Positions 12,373-26,130 of a DNA stretch of 64,000 nucleotides are shown here, in pieces; positions within the stretch are counted from its first letter, which is position 1; each line of letters begins with the position of its first letter. The stretch spans positions 227,617 through 291,616 of the forward strand of contig VXAI01000116.1 in assembly GCA_013399305.1 (NCBI GenBank), read 5' to 3'. Origin of the DNA: Rostratula benghalensis. Taxonomy: Eukaryota > Chordata > Aves > Charadriiformes > Rostratulidae. The position numbers were made by a program, and so were the translations under genes. A model generated the notes under the pieces. That model was given only the letters and a program-made list of their open reading frames with translations, did no database searches and was not told the DNA's origin.

Positions 12373-14100
12373 ACCAACCAGAGAAAAAGGTGAAACAGCA
12401 TTTAGAAAATCAGCATATATGAGGGAACAACTAAGACAGCAACAGTTACAGTGGCAGCATTACCGACAAATTGTAAGACAATCTGTGAATTATATTTATA
12501 TCATAAAAACATTCAGTTATATGGCCTTGAAAAAGCAGGACTGGATTTCAGCATTCTACTTACGGAGAAGCTTACTAAGCTCATTGGAGACCATCTCACA
12601 CCAGTTGAGGATCTGCCTGTGTAAGTGGTGGAAAACCAAGGGTTAATGCAGTGAAATGTAGCTTTTAGCATTAAAAAATATCCCTATACTTTTGGAGTGA
12701 AGAAAGACTCCAATAAGCAAGAGTAAAAAAGCCAAGAAATAAATGGCTTGATTTTGAGAAAAAGCTGTATTTAGGGGTTTTCATAAACATATTATGTTCT
12801 CACAACAAAATTGAGAAAATCTATTTTGCATTAGAATCGAATGGACTAATTATTTTAAAATGCTAAAGGGACAGAGGATGTCATTTTGCCTGTCTGCTCC
12901 TTTTGTCTGTTAATCATGTAAAAAATGAGTGCTTCTTGCAAAATTTTGAAGCCTTTAACTCAGGGACAGCAATGGGAGAAGAAGCTATTTAACAAATGAA
13001 AGCCATATTAAAGATGGAGATTTTATACAATTGCTGTAAAGACCTTTTACACTTTAAAACCCTGCACTTTTTGGTTAACATTGTTAGACATAAATAAGTT
13101 TCCATCTTTCCCCTGATACAGAACTAACCATTAACACAGCTATCGGAGCTTTTGTCTCATTCTGGGGGCTGCTGGTACAAGTTCCAACATTGCAGACCAT
13201 TCCTGCATGAGTAATCCTTACTTGCAAATGTATTTTCGTTGACTTAAGTAACAAAGTCAGGCATAGCCAATGCTGAATGAGCTCCTTTTAGGACTATGTT
13301 ACCAAGGGTTGGTTCAGCATACTGAAAATACCCACATTGATTTATTTTATCCAACATTAGGACAATTTCAGTGGTGCTATCAGAATATTTGTTTGTTTTT
13401 ATTGTTTCTCATTCACATGTACATTCCTTAGGAGTCCACATTTTTTTAAACATGGGACAAATTAACTCAAACACAACAAACAGCTCAAATAAACTGGCAT
13501 AAGAGGCCTGCAGGACTACTCAAAAATCTTTTCCCCAGCTGTTTCCTGTGGGATACAAAAAAAAAAATATCCAAATACACAAAAAAAACCCTCAAATAAA
13601 CCAAAGTCCTATCAACAAACCAGACCCACTAATAAGCCTCCCTAGCTATTGCATACATTGCTTGAAAGAGGTGCTTCCGCACATATACACACAAGCACTC
13701 AACAAAATCCCTCCCCAGGGAAAGCACAGAGCAGCTGGAAACCCTTTCTCTGTGCCCTGATTAGCTGCAAAACTGTGCAGCAGAGAGCTAAACTGGCAAC
13801 TGAATTCCAGTCCCAAGGACTATTTTACTCCCACATAACTTTCAGTAACAGGGATTATTCATTTCAGTGCCCTAGATAGAGAAGTATATATTCTTTTCAA
13901 GCAGCAAGACCCAGCATTTAATTGCACAGTGACATTCAAGATTCAGTGATCTGGTCCACGCACCTTTGGCATCATGGTATTTTTGTGATTGATTTCAATG
14001 AGGACAATATCCCCCTAAAAAAACATAACCCACTCACCTCCCTCCTTGCACTCCACTTGATCCCCTCCCTTGTGACACACAAACCCCCGGACACCTTAAC

Positions 14101-14440
14101 TACACTCGGATACGATTTGGCTGCTGTTAAATGTCAATGAGCAATGATTAATAAGGGAGCTGCACTAGCTCTAATTCCTATCGCAGTCATTCTGTCAAAC
14201 TGGTCATTGGGTGAAGCTGCTGAAATGTAGGCATTTGGTTAAGTGGCCGTTTCACTTAGACCTTTAACCGTGAATAAAACTTCCGGGTATTAGATCAAAT
14301 GAGAGTGACATGAAACAACAGTATGATCTGAATTCCAGACAGATGTATGAGCAGACTTTTGGAAAAGAGACAATTACACGAGCTACAGAAAAATTAATCT
14401 TATATGATTAGGCTAATTGTTGAAATTTATTAATATCTAG
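14101..14440. other. Candidate regulatory element with homeodomain-type motifs
   Basis: TGTCAATGA at 14132-14140 is followed by TGATTAAT at 14145-14152. The first resembles a TALE (MEIS/PREP/PBX) site and the second fits the PBX-HOX composite TGATNNAT. A second TGTCAA lies near 14194, and TTAATC, GATTAGG and CTAATTG motifs follow up to about 14440. The block has few repeats and complex composition, as conserved non-coding elements often do. Conservation cannot be judged from one sequence, so this is inference from motif content only. Confidence 0.25.
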
Positions 14441-17400
14441 AATTTGTCCTTATATTTGCTACATGCTTTCATGCTCTTGTCTACAGCATGGGTCATTCAG
14501 CCAGATGTTGGAGGACTGAGGTGGAGAGCACCTATGATATGTTGTTTCCAACCTGTTACTTCACAGACACTGGAACTAAATAAGATCTTTGCTTTTTTCC
14601 TGCATTGCTGTCATAGTTTTTTCAAAGACTGCTCAGAAAGGGCATTAAGATCACTCTCTTTTTTTGAGTCCGTAAAAAAGTGCATTTTACAGCCCCCACA
14701 AAACGGATATTTGGGGGAGGAGGGGAGTGTCTTCAGCTTTCAGTCTCACAGCAGGACTCAGAAAAATACACCACATATGTATGGGTTTTTTCTGCCTTAC
14801 CTCTTCTTTTCTCTGGCCAAGTAACCATTAGTAACCACTGAATCTCCAGGATACTGACCCCAGGCATGTAATAAGGGCAAAATCTTGACTAAATGTGACT
14901 CATTCAGTGGGACGGCAGCCAAGAAAAGAAGTTATCAGTAGTCCTACTTATCACACCTTCTGTATTGGAGGCATATTTATCCTTTAATACACATAGACAA
15001 TATTTAACTTTAGAGAAGATAATCTGATTTTGAAGATATGTTTTTCAGGTTGTCAAACTCAGAATTAAAAGCAGAGGAGGACAAACTGAGTCTCTTTAGG
15101 CAAATAGCCAACTGTAAGATAACATGGTTTGACTTTTTTGTTTAACATGTATTAAACAAACATTATTTTAGTAAACTGAAGGGAAGGTAGGGATTTTGCT
15201 CTCAGCTTGTGTATTCTTCCTTTTCTTATCTCTTTTTTATATATGCATGTGTGCATATTTTCTTCTTTTAACAAAGGACAGCACTTGTTCCATATACAAG
15301 TGAAAACAAGCTCCTGCTAAATATGCACTAGGGTAACATTATGAATTGGCTAGTTCTGTTTGAACCAAATAAGATTATTTGTGTGTAAAGCTATTTCCAC
15401 ATGCAAATTTCCGTAGAATCAATTTACACTACTACAGTTAAAAATTTAAGAAAAAAAAAAAAAAGCTACTCAACCATAAACAACTAAGATATTCTATTAT
15501 TCCAGAATTTTGTGACATTCAGTATTTGAAAATAATGAATTACTTCTTTCTATCTGAATGAACTGATGAATATTTTTTAATATTGTGCCTTATTCTTCAT
15601 TGTGTTCTCTGGTCTTAGAATGACTTACACCTACATATTTCAGTGGAAGCATAGCAGTATATGTTCACTGGAACCTGATGGAGGAAAAAAAATCAGACCT
15701 TTTGTTTGCAGCAATCAAGTAGCTGTTGGTAAAAATAGAAAGCAAGTATAAAGAAGAATTAGAAAAATGTTAATTGAAATATTGGCTGATAAAAAGAAGG
15801 GTAACATATCTGTAACTACTTTGTAGTGAAATATCCACTGTTAATTTTACCTCAGAAATAACATATATTGTGTGTATATCATTCCTTCTGAATAAATTAA
15901 ACCAAATGGAAAGATTATATCTTAAACTCCATAGATTTCTTCATACAAAGACTATATATAAAAGAATTGTTATTCCATTCCAACAGATGGCAAGACTGAG
16001 TAACCAAGATTAAGATCTGAATCAAGGAAGGGACTTAATTATTGCAAAAGTGACCGAAAAGCAGGGTCCTAAATACTCTTGCTCAGTTCCTATCTAATGC
16101 TGTGAATCCCCAAACTGAATTTTTTGCTTAAATGTGCTCAAGGCACCTCAAGCAGCCCCTCTGAGAATGCTCTTCTTGCCACAGTACCTCACAGTCCAAG
16201 CAGAGATCCAAGGTTACACCTTCCCTCCTCCACATCCCTGAAAAATTCACTATGATGGGAAAGCATTACCAGGGTGGGCCTAGCAATCAATGACACAGTC
16301 AAAATGGCATGGCTCCTCTGCCTGTCTCCAACACACTGACTGCTGGTGTTTGGAAAGTTCAGGGAGAAAGGAGGAGCTCTGGATGCAGCTCCCTCCTTGG
16401 CCTGAGAAAGGCAAAGCCCCAGCATTGTCTCCCTGTGAGAGCAATTTAGGAGTTCTTTTGGGTAGGAACACTGCCCTCTCACCAAAGCCAGGATGCCCTC
16501 TGCTGAATATCTTAAGATTCATGGGACTGAAAAGGAAGAAAGGGAGCATCATGGCTTAGTAGTGCCCCTCTTCAGGCAGTGAGCTTGTAGTGGAGGCACC
16601 CCCTTTTCTAGTCCCACTCCATGAAACGTTAGTGCATGGCCTACAGCACCCAAACTGGTAGCTTGGGCATGTTCCTGTGGAAGCATTACATACCTACTGG
16701 CAGCTGGCTCTTCCACTCTTGACACAAACCCTAGACTGCAGGACCATTACACATCTCAGCCCTTATACTACCTCCTAACCTCATGTAAGCAAAAGAACTT
16801 TCCTTTAGCTGAGTTCTTTTGGTTGTAATTGTCTCATTTCTTGAAACCCAAGGGATATGAGAAACCTCCATAAAGTAAAAAAATAAACCACTTAGGTCCC
16901 CAAAACTGTCCATATTTCAGGCTTCCCCTTCATCCATCCTATTAGTGTGCTGTATGCAGCTCCTCAGGTTGTTCATGTCGAGGGGCAATGGTCTGCAGCC
17001 CTCTGCTAGACCTGGGCTTCAGGGCCCTAACTCCTACATTTACTTCACGTCAGTGGAAAAGCTGGATAGAAATCAGAACACCTGACTCCTGTGGATATCC
17101 TTTAAACGTTACACTTCCACTTAGAAGTTTCATATATAACCTCTTTGATGTATTATCCACAGAAACCATTAATTGTTCGTTGGGCTCATTGGGCAATTAG
17201 TAGCTTCTATGAGGGTATATCAAAATGAAGAAAGTTTTCTAATCTAGCAAGCCAGGATTGACTAAATGACCCCAAAAGAGCAAGTCCAACAAGGCAGAAA
17301 CATAACCATCACATCTGAGTTGTTCTGAAAGAAGGAAACTATTGATCTTAAATTACTTACCATTAATATTTACAGGATAATATATGCTTTGCAATACATG

Positions 17401-17900
17401 ACACACTCCAAAAAGCATTCAGGGAGCATTTTCACAGTCAATGAGGTATGCAGCTACTCCTATGTGATTAAATACCCGATCCTAACATTCTGTTATGTTA
17501 CTAAATTATTATGCCCAAATCTTTGCCTTTTAGAGTCAAGTGTGACCTCTGTTTTATACAAGAAAAATTGCTGGTACAATACAATAATTGGTTTTATTCA
17601 CACTTCTTTTGAAGGCAAAATCAGTATCTGGTCACAGTGTGGCCACAGTATTTGGTGCTAGCCACTCACCTCATCCCCCTCAGTGCCAATATACACCATA
17701 TCTTCCTCCTCTCAGTAGCAAAACTAGGTGGCAATTCAAAGGGAAAGCCAAAGACATGAGGCTATTACCAATTTAGGGAAGAAAATACTTTTAAAAACTA
17801 TGGGGTCCCAAGTGTGAGCAACCTGGCAGCTACATCTTCACTCTTATAATGGTGAGACTTTAGCTCCTTCATGGTGCATCTGCAATCAGTTTATCATTAA

Positions 17901-17919
17901 CTGAGAAAGGCTTTCTCAG
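17901..17919. repeat. Palindrome with 9-bp arms
   Basis: CTGAGAAAG (17901-17909), one base, then CTTTCTCAG (17911-17919): a perfect inverted repeat with a single-base centre. It could be a dyad binding site or chance. Confidence 0.7.
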
Positions 17920-20900
17920 ACATATACATCGCACATCATTTGCCTTTTACTCATCAAAACATCTCCACATTTATCTGGAAACTAAGCAGCAGCAGCAGAA
18001 GCTGACAGAATACAGGTTTTGTAAACTCCCAGGTAACGTATAGCTGAACAAGCTCAACACGTCTTATCCTGCACATTTGGTAGTGATGTGAAATTAAGTC
18101 CTGGAAGAAATTTTGGGCTTTTTTACTTTTTTGGCTTTGAATAGAGAGGCCGTGTTTGGATGTAACTGAAAATTACTCTGTGCACATGGCATGCTCTTTC
18201 CAGCCATTTCTTAAAGCCCTTTATGCCAACCAGAGCATATCGGTTGTGCTCTCTGAACAGCACCTTCCAGAGAACACCTTTAAAAGAAAGCAGCGTTGAC
18301 CAGTTCCATTACATTAGATGCAATTTTTGCTAAACATCCACTCAGCTGTCTGCTCTGTTTGAACCAACTACTGCCACCCTCTTTAAAGCAGGGAAGTTAT
18401 GCTGGAGGACCCAGCCAAAGAATGGCAATCATTGTAATCAACTGCTGGCTGGAGACTGATTCAACACCAGGGTGCAAGTTGTACATCAATCCTAATTAAA
18501 AGAGGAAATGGCTTTGTTGGACAAATACAATGTCTCAGTGCAATTCCTATGACAAATAATAACAGCTACCAAATTTTACAAATTGCCTAGTCTAGCACCA
18601 CCATCAGAAGAAACCTGAAAAAGGTAAAGTTGCTTGAAGAGTGACAGTTGAGTTAGATGGAAAAAAACTGTCTTTTTTCAAAAGGGTGGAAAACCAAAAT
18701 TTACAACTGAAAAAAGAAAGTTGGTCTTCTACTTTCCAGTTGCTGATGAAGACACAAAATTTCCGACGTATTTTCACTACAGTATTTCATACTGGATACA
18801 AAATGAAAAAGGTGGACTTCTTCCCATTAAGAGCTTAACTGTCCAAGTCAGACAGAGGAACTTTAGTCACTGCTCTGCTTTTTTGTATAAGACACTGTCC
18901 CTCTAAAATCCCTCTGGCTACAGGAAAATACTGAGTGGAAGAATAAAAACAGTTAATTGTATGACATCAAGCTCCTTGCACTATTCAGTCACCACTCTGC
19001 AGCAAGGACCTTGGCAATGAATGTTTCATTCCCTGTTTCCCCTGTGCACAAGGTATTGCCCTGGCAGAGCTGAGCACACGTCTCCGAACAGCCCAGATGC
19101 CACGTAGTTATTCCCCAGAGCAGCTTGTGAATGACAACTGAGCAGTGTTCATGCAATATGAGATCCCAGGAACTTCCAGCCTGTCTGCTAAACTATCTTA
19201 ACCACAATGTCCAGTTAACTCATGATGATACTGACACCTGAACTTGTATGTCTCCTATGATACATGAAGACTAACATCAAGAACCAGCAGGCCATTTGTT
19301 TTGATAGTGCCACATTGTATCCACATGCATCCCTCTGGTGTAGCAATCTCAAAGTGCAGCAGGAGAATTCACACAGCACTGCTGTAGAAATGAGAAGGCA
19401 CTGTCAGCTCTGTAGTAGTACAGCAGGAGCAAAAGCACTCCCTTCTGAGATGTTCTAAAGATATCCTCGTTTATTTTGGCTTCTGTCACTTCAGGATCAT
19501 ACTCCTGGATAAGAAAAAAAGACCTGGCATTCTTCTAGCTCAAAAAGTAGCATTCATACCCTTGTTGCTGTTTAACTGTGGCTTTGCTTCAAATATGTCC
19601 GTAGCTGATGTGTAAATAACACTCTTCATCAGTTTATCTTGTATTTTTGAGGCTTTCCTTTAAGCTTTTTTAATAGAGTTTCTGCGAACAGTGGTTTATG
19701 CAGCTTTGAAATAATAGCAGTCATATTTACTTTCAGGTTGACAGTCTTTATATTTTGGTAGAGTATTATTTGTTGCTACTATATAGAGTTCATCTGAGCT
19801 AGAGACATTCTTGTCATCCTTTGCTCACACTGGCCACACTTTGGGGATGTCTGCCATCAATTAAAAACATGGTGTAACCCATTCCCTTTCTGGATATATA
19901 TTTCTTTTTCTTGACACCATATTTTTAAGTGGTGGTTGTCCAAATTATGCAAGCTGCTATGCTGTTCATGTTTTGATCTGAGATAGAGCTCTGCATCCTT
20001 TTTTACCTTAAGGACTTGGGACATCAGGCCTGCAATGTCAAAGAACTGTGGAGTCTCCACAATGTAGACTATGCCAAGTGACTTCCTTCTCGCTCACATG
20101 TGTTAACCAGCATGCTATAAGAGCTTTGTTCAGCTTCATTCTGCATTTTCCAGTAGTTTCTCTGAATTTTCTTCCCAGCTCCTATTAGTACCCAATATCA
20201 TTTTATTTAGCCCTCAAAATTGCAAGACTCTACTTACTCTGAGCCAATACCATACATATGTTTCATTTTTACATGGAATTCAGGGTTCCTCACATTTCTG
20301 TACAACCACTTCATAGTTAGCCTCTACTCTACTTAACAGAAGATTATTAACTGCAACAAGCTTCTCAGAACCAGCTGCTGTCAAAAACAAGGCTATCTTC
20401 TGAATGTCTTCATTTCTATTGGCAGTGCTTGCTTACAAGCACAGAGCTAAGTGCCTACTGAATTTCCTTCGGTTGTCTTCCACATTTCCAGACAATTTTG
20501 TCTCTAATAGAGATTTAAAGTTTTCCATTCATTTACTTAAGCTATTTTAATTCCTGGTACCATGTGGTGCTCAGAAACCATTTTGAAACAAGGTGTTTAA
20601 CCAAATCCGTTCCATTCAGTGTTTCTGCTCCAGCTGCCTCTATATTACAGCAAATAAGTCCTTTACAGATATAACCCCTCACATCTTTATGTGATTACAA
20701 ACTATATTTGTGTAGATACATTCTTTTTCTGATGAACAGGTTTTTTTCTAAGCAATCTACAGGATGTATATATGTGGGGCGTGGTAATTTGCTGTTCTTG
20801 CTGTGTGTTTTAACGTATTGTAGCTGTTGTCCCATAGCTATTGTTTCAGAACCTTTTAGTTATTTGGCTTATTTTTGTATGAATACACAAGAAATACAAG

Positions 20901-21947
20901 AGACTTTACAATATCAGCTTCCCTCCTTGCAAACAAGTTCCTATGAACATTACTAGAAAATACAGTTAAAGGTGTTGGAAGTGGAGCTGAAGTAAATCAA
21001 AGTTATTCAAATAGATAGTTACAATCTACTTTATTGAAACACATTTTTGCAGCACACATTAGCACACAGCTCTTATGTTGCTCTGGGAAAAGTAGAAGGA
21101 AAAATAGAGGCATTTTTGACTGCAAAGTTAAAAGAGCAATCCCAAGGGAATTTGAATCACACATCCTTCAGGAGATGTAAGAGCAAATAGAAGACAGCAT
21201 CCTCAGTGGTTTCAACTAACAAAACTCCATTGAAATTCAATAGCTTAGCTCAGAAAGTAGTGACCAAAGCAAGAGAAAACTACCTACTCTTTACAACGTC
21301 AAGGCAGTAACTCCACAAATCATCCTGTAGTGATAAAGAGATTTCATGCAGCTTCACATCCCCTGTCAGCAGCTGAGCTGCAAGCTACATTGCACGAGCA
21401 ACCTGATGTGTTCACTGAAAACTAGAACTTCAAATTCTTACAAAATTATGAGCAATTTGATGGGGAACAGTCTTTTTAAAAAGGCTGGCTGATAAAAATG
21501 TACATATGTGTTATACTTGTATACAAATGGACATTTCAGTGCATCCCAGCCAGCAGAGTCTCTGAAACCAAAGATATGTATAAGAAACACAAGAGATGTC
21601 TTCTGGCAGTCTGGTTAGTCAGTGAAGACCATGGTTACCCTAACACCAGCTGATAATTTCCCACACCAGCGTACTCCTAGACAGGACTTTTAACTTTGAT
21701 AAGACAAATACAGATACTCTTGAGATTTGTTGAGACTAAGTGGAACAGGGAACTCTGTGCATACACATTTATCTACCAACTAGAAAAATTCCTTTGTGAG
21801 CTCTTAGACCGAGTTGGATGTTATGAATATGGTCTATACTTCATAACTGCTTTGAAACATTTCTTCCTTTCTATTTGATTTTATTTTTATCTCCTTTTGC
21901 AATATTACTTTATTTCCATTTTTCATAAACTAACTTATTAGGGATAC

Positions 21948-21966
21948 TTTTTTGTTTGTTTGTTTT
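21948..21966. repeat. (TTTG)n short simple repeat
   Basis: A T-run followed by three TTTG-type units. Simple repeat, no associated element seen. Confidence 0.7.
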
Positions 21967-24900
21967 ATACATGCTCACTGCCCTGAACAGCAAAAGCCTG
22001 GTTTTAAACACAGCCTTCACATTACATATGCTATCCACTGTGAAGGCAAAATAGAAGGGAATAAGAGGGACTAAACTGACTTGAAGGGGAAAGTAGCAAA
22101 CTGCACATTAAAAATAAATATTGCAATTACCCTGCTCTGGGAGAAAGCTTGAAGACAACCAGTACAGGTTTTTACTCAGCAGCTCTAAAAATCTGGAAAA
22201 TTGCTGTATCATGCACCCCATCTCACCCTGACCTGGAATTAGAGTCCCAAGTTCTGTCCTGAAGGTAAGAAAAGAAACACTTAAGCACAAATATGTGACT
22301 GTTCAGACTGATGAACTGGAGAAACTCCTGGAAAAAATATTGTCCAAGTGGTCAGGTCAGAATTTAGTCTCTTGAACAAACACACATTGTCCATGTAGAT
22401 TGGTGACAAAAAATGAAGGTGAGGTTCTGTTTGGTTGGCTCTTTGCCAGGAGATTCCTCAGTCTGGTGGTAGGAATAAGCACAGCTTTGATGACCTGGTG
22501 AAGTTTTGAATATTCTTTCCTTAGCAAAATAAGGCCTGGGAAAGTTAGATTTTAATTTCATGGGATATAAGAGGTACTGAAGCACCTCCTTCATCTCCGT
22601 AGATTTCCTGCTGTGGTGGGCAAGACCACCTAATTTCTAGGGGTTTACACCTTTGCAGAACTGAGAATGTTTTTGTTACTAAGCAACTTCTTCAGATGGG
22701 TTCAAGCTAAGTACTCTCTCCTTCCTCAAATTAAGGTCTGACCATTTTCTCAAGATAGTCAATAGCAAAAATCCGTGTACTCTTTGGTGAGAACAGATGG
22801 GAACCTCCCCGTGGCAAGTGGAAATCAAATCCTTTTCACTTCTTTCACTTCTGTTTTACATTCTGTCCACTCTTAAAGAACCTGACCTCAGAAGAGAAAA
22901 AACATTATTTTCTGATGAACTGGAATAGAGAAATATTCATACTTTCACAGCTCTATTGACTCACTATTGCTAATAAACAACACCAAAAAAAACACTTCAG
23001 TAGAACATGCAGCAAAACTTCAGAGGACTCCTACCTAGCAGATAGATTGAGCAGTGCAGTGCCATTTTACTGCACAAAGTTGCTACTTTTAAGGTATAGT
23101 AATGATTCCAAATAACAAGAGACAGCACCAAGATTGGATAGAGTGGCAGAAATTATGGTAGGATATTCTTTCAAGGTCTCCTTTCCTACAAGTTTTCAAA
23201 CTAATTGATTTTGGATGAAAGTTAGTGAACTTGATATTTAGTTTATGAGAAATTAAAAAATGATGAGGAAAATGAACATCCTCTCTCACTATTAAATCAC
23301 ACGGAAACCTTTGGTAATGATTAAAACTGATGTTCATGTTTTGATATCATCTAGGCTGGAACATGTTGAGAGAAATTGTGAATATAAATCAATTTGAAAT
23401 TCTAGGCCAAAGACCTTCATTTTTCATGAAATAGAGATTAAAAATTGCTGGGCAAATGCTGTCTGTCTATCAGTTTAAAAATGTCACATAGAGTAAAAAA
23501 TACATCCAGTTGTCCCCCTGCAAGCAGCTTATAAAGAATGATGATTTTATAACCAAAGACACATTGCCCTAAACAAAAATGGGTCAGCTACTCAGCTGCA
23601 AATTGGAGAGCTCCAACAGAGATCTCAGAATTTCCCCTGATAATGCTAGAGCCAGCTCAAAGGAGTCTCTACGAAAGAGCTATGAGATGAACAGGCTGAG
23701 GGTTGGAAAATATAGAATAATTACAAGTAATTTCCATGTACTGAGGCCCAGGGTCATTTGTGTGTCAGTCCTCAATACCACAGTAAATGGTTTTGGGTTA
23801 TCATAATGCTGATACATTTAGAGCACTTGGCTTTCTGTTCAGAAAATATGCTATGGTGCTAGAATGGAATACTAGACTTTTGTAAAAAAATATCTTAAAT
23901 GGGTTCACCTCAAGTATATAATCTTTGAAGGGTTACTGTAAACCATTAGGCTTGTATAGACAATCATTTGCAGGTGATGCAAATGGAAAATAAAGTCAGG
24001 CAGTTGTAGAGAAGACTTGCATTTAAAAGGGCTGAGAATAAACATTACATCAGACATCTTGAATGTCTTCTGGAAAAATCATGCAGAACAATAGATTAAT
24101 GTCTTAAAATGAGCTTTATTAATTATTAGCTAGATGGCTTCATGAAGGCTCATATCTTTGAACAGAATATAAATCATAAGTAAACTAGATGTAGGGCCTG
24201 CATTAGGCTGAGAAATAAAACTAGAATTCATTTAGAAGTAGACAAAATTGAAAAGACATTGCTCAGTATCATCATTTACTTCATCAGGGGCAACAATACT
24301 GAGTTGAAGCTGCACAAAAAATGAAGCCAGCAAAAGAATGCAGTAATTCATGGCTGGAATACTTGCAGGATCTCCTTCCTAGACTATGGTTTCTGCTTCA
24401 GTCACAGAGAGAGGGAAACTTAAACACAAATAGAAGAAACTGAAGTTGGAGCAAGAAAAGTGAAATAAATTCTTTCTGGGTGATGCTGAGGCCAGACTAT
24501 TGAGCCGCTCAGCCTGTAGCGAAACCTTTACTATGTCATTGATTCTCAGCAGTGTCGGGTTTGCCACAGATTGCAGTTGTGAAGATATACCTTGCATGGC
24601 TGGTTAAGGTACAGACCTTCAGGAAGATTTTTCAGACTCCATGGAGCAGCTCTCCCTCTACCATAGAGCTGCCAGTCTGGCACTGACATTTAAGTAAATT
24701 AATCTGGAAAAAATGCTGAATAAATTAAAAGTTAGCCTATCCAATACCTGGGAATTCAACCCAAGCCTGTCTTGTCTTGAGAAATAACCATGCACAATGA
24801 TAGCCAGTTCAGGAAAACAGTATTTCTTCCCTCCTTTAAACATACAGTTTGACTGACACAAATCTATTCTGAATGCACCATTTATATCCATCTTTCAGCA

Positions 24901-25023
24901 TCAAAACTCCCATTCCTGAGCAAGGTGACAGACCTAAATCCTTAGCTTCATAGCTAGGCAAAAGATCAACACCAATCTTCTTTATCTGAAGTTAGCATGA
25001 AATGTAATCCATTATATTTCTCT

Positions 25024-25191
25024 TAGGCTTTGTCTATGCTTAAAAGACTTACCAGCGTACATATTGGTATGTCTACATGGTATTTTCCAGGCAGATTTGA
25101 ACTCCAGCTGCATGTGCTTCCTTTTGAATAGATGTAAGACAGCTCCAAAACAGAAGCCACGTTGCTGTGGTTAGTGTAGAGCCCAGGCTTT
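25024..25191. mobile_element. Possible ancient non-autonomous DNA transposon (MITE-like)
   Basis: The left end reads TAGGCTTTGTCTATGCTTAA and the right end, reverse-complemented, reads AAGCCTGGGCTCTACACTAA. Both resemble the wording GCCTTGTCTACACT found at the ends of old DNA-transposon families in reptiles. The interior contains GTACATATTGGTATGTCTAC and ACGTTGCTGTGGTTAGTGTA, also of that style. The two ends agree only loosely and no clear target-site duplication is seen, so this is a tentative, memory-based call. Confidence 0.3.
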
Positions 25192-26080
25192 TGTACTCCA
25201 GAGCATATTTATTCCTAAGCTACCTGCAGGTACATGCTCTTTTTATTTCAGAGGGGGCTAACATCATGCCACTTGCAGGACAGAGAGAAAGAAAATTATT
25301 ATTTCTTGCAAAAAAGCAGTGTTGTCTAGCAGCATGAGAAAAAAATCTATCTTTATGCAGTCAGAAATCTTAGTACAGCAACTAATAGGCAAATAAAGTC
25401 CTATTGTTGATGCAGGTTATTCTGTTGGGTGTTTAAGTTTGCCTCCTGGCATCTTGACAGCTAGCAAGTCTGGCTTCAGGGGACTTACCCTCAGGGGTGG
25501 CTGTAGGCAAGTAGGACTCACATATTCACAATATGCCCCATGCTTTGTAGGAGGACCCTGGGCTACCTGCCCTGTCACGTGAGCCCATGCTTTAGATTGG
25601 CTCTGAATTCAGCTGGTGCTAAAAGTCCTGCCCTGACACACATTCCCTTGTTAATTATGGTAAGTGCTCTCACATGAGGTAAACCCACTAACAAGACACC
25701 CATTTTGTCTCTTCAAATGTACTCTAAAAAGCAAGACAAGTTTGTTTCGGTCTGCATGTCCTAGCTTAAGTAGAAAAAAAGTAAATAAGTAATAAATAGT
25801 AATCAGAGTTAGAGCACAGCTGCTCTCACTTCCCAGGTCTCGTCAGCTGGTTCTTCCCACACTGCCAGCTGACCCACTTGGTTGTAGTACATGTACTGTG
25901 AACATGTTTTATAAATGATGTTTTTGTTTGCTTCTCCATCATCAGACCTTAGCAGACTACAATTACCTGCTAGACACACAGTCTTTTGACTCCTTTGTTA
26001 AAGTCTCTAGGAAATTATGTTCAGCGTAGTTCAAACAAAAGCTTTCCATATTTGCCTCTTCTATCCTTTCCTTTAGGTAG

Positions 26081-26130
26081 CTGTCTGTCTGTCTACCTGT
26101 GTACCTACCTACCTAGACAGCTATCTATGT
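26081..26130. repeat. Degenerate tetranucleotide repeat (CTGT then CTAC)
   Basis: Three CTGT units pass into CTAC/CCTA units and then into an ATCTATGT ending, typical of a decaying microsatellite in which one unit mutated and spread. Confidence 0.85.

Larger units (their letters stand above)
9020..14100. other. Unique non-coding sequence with homopolymer tracts
   Basis: Sections around 9230-10200 are richer in G and C and hold overlapping open frames in several phases (up to 139 codons), but none resembles a known protein. Poly-T and poly-A tracts and an AAAC microsatellite are listed separately. An AT-rich section at 10480-10580 has clustered TAAT-type motifs (for example CAATTAAATTATTAATGAGG at 10538-10557) that could be transcription-factor sites. 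No mobile element was recognised. Confidence 0.55.
14441..25023. other. Unique non-coding sequence, no gene seen
   Basis: No CR1, other mobile element or RNA gene recognised. Open frames of up to 126 codons (14444-14824 plus; 16189-16485 minus) show no known domain. A poly-A run of 14 lies at 15451-15464, a T-rich TTTG repeat at 21948-21966, and a near-perfect 19-bp palindrome at 17901-17919. Confidence 0.6.

Noticed and set aside
14444..14824. 126-codon plus-strand open frame
   Set aside because: No domain, low-complexity F/L-rich ends, no supporting context.
23579..23806. 75-codon frame starting MGQ, which recalls a retroviral Gag start
   Set aside because: Nothing after the first three residues resembles Gag, and there is no LTR, primer-binding site or pol sequence nearby.
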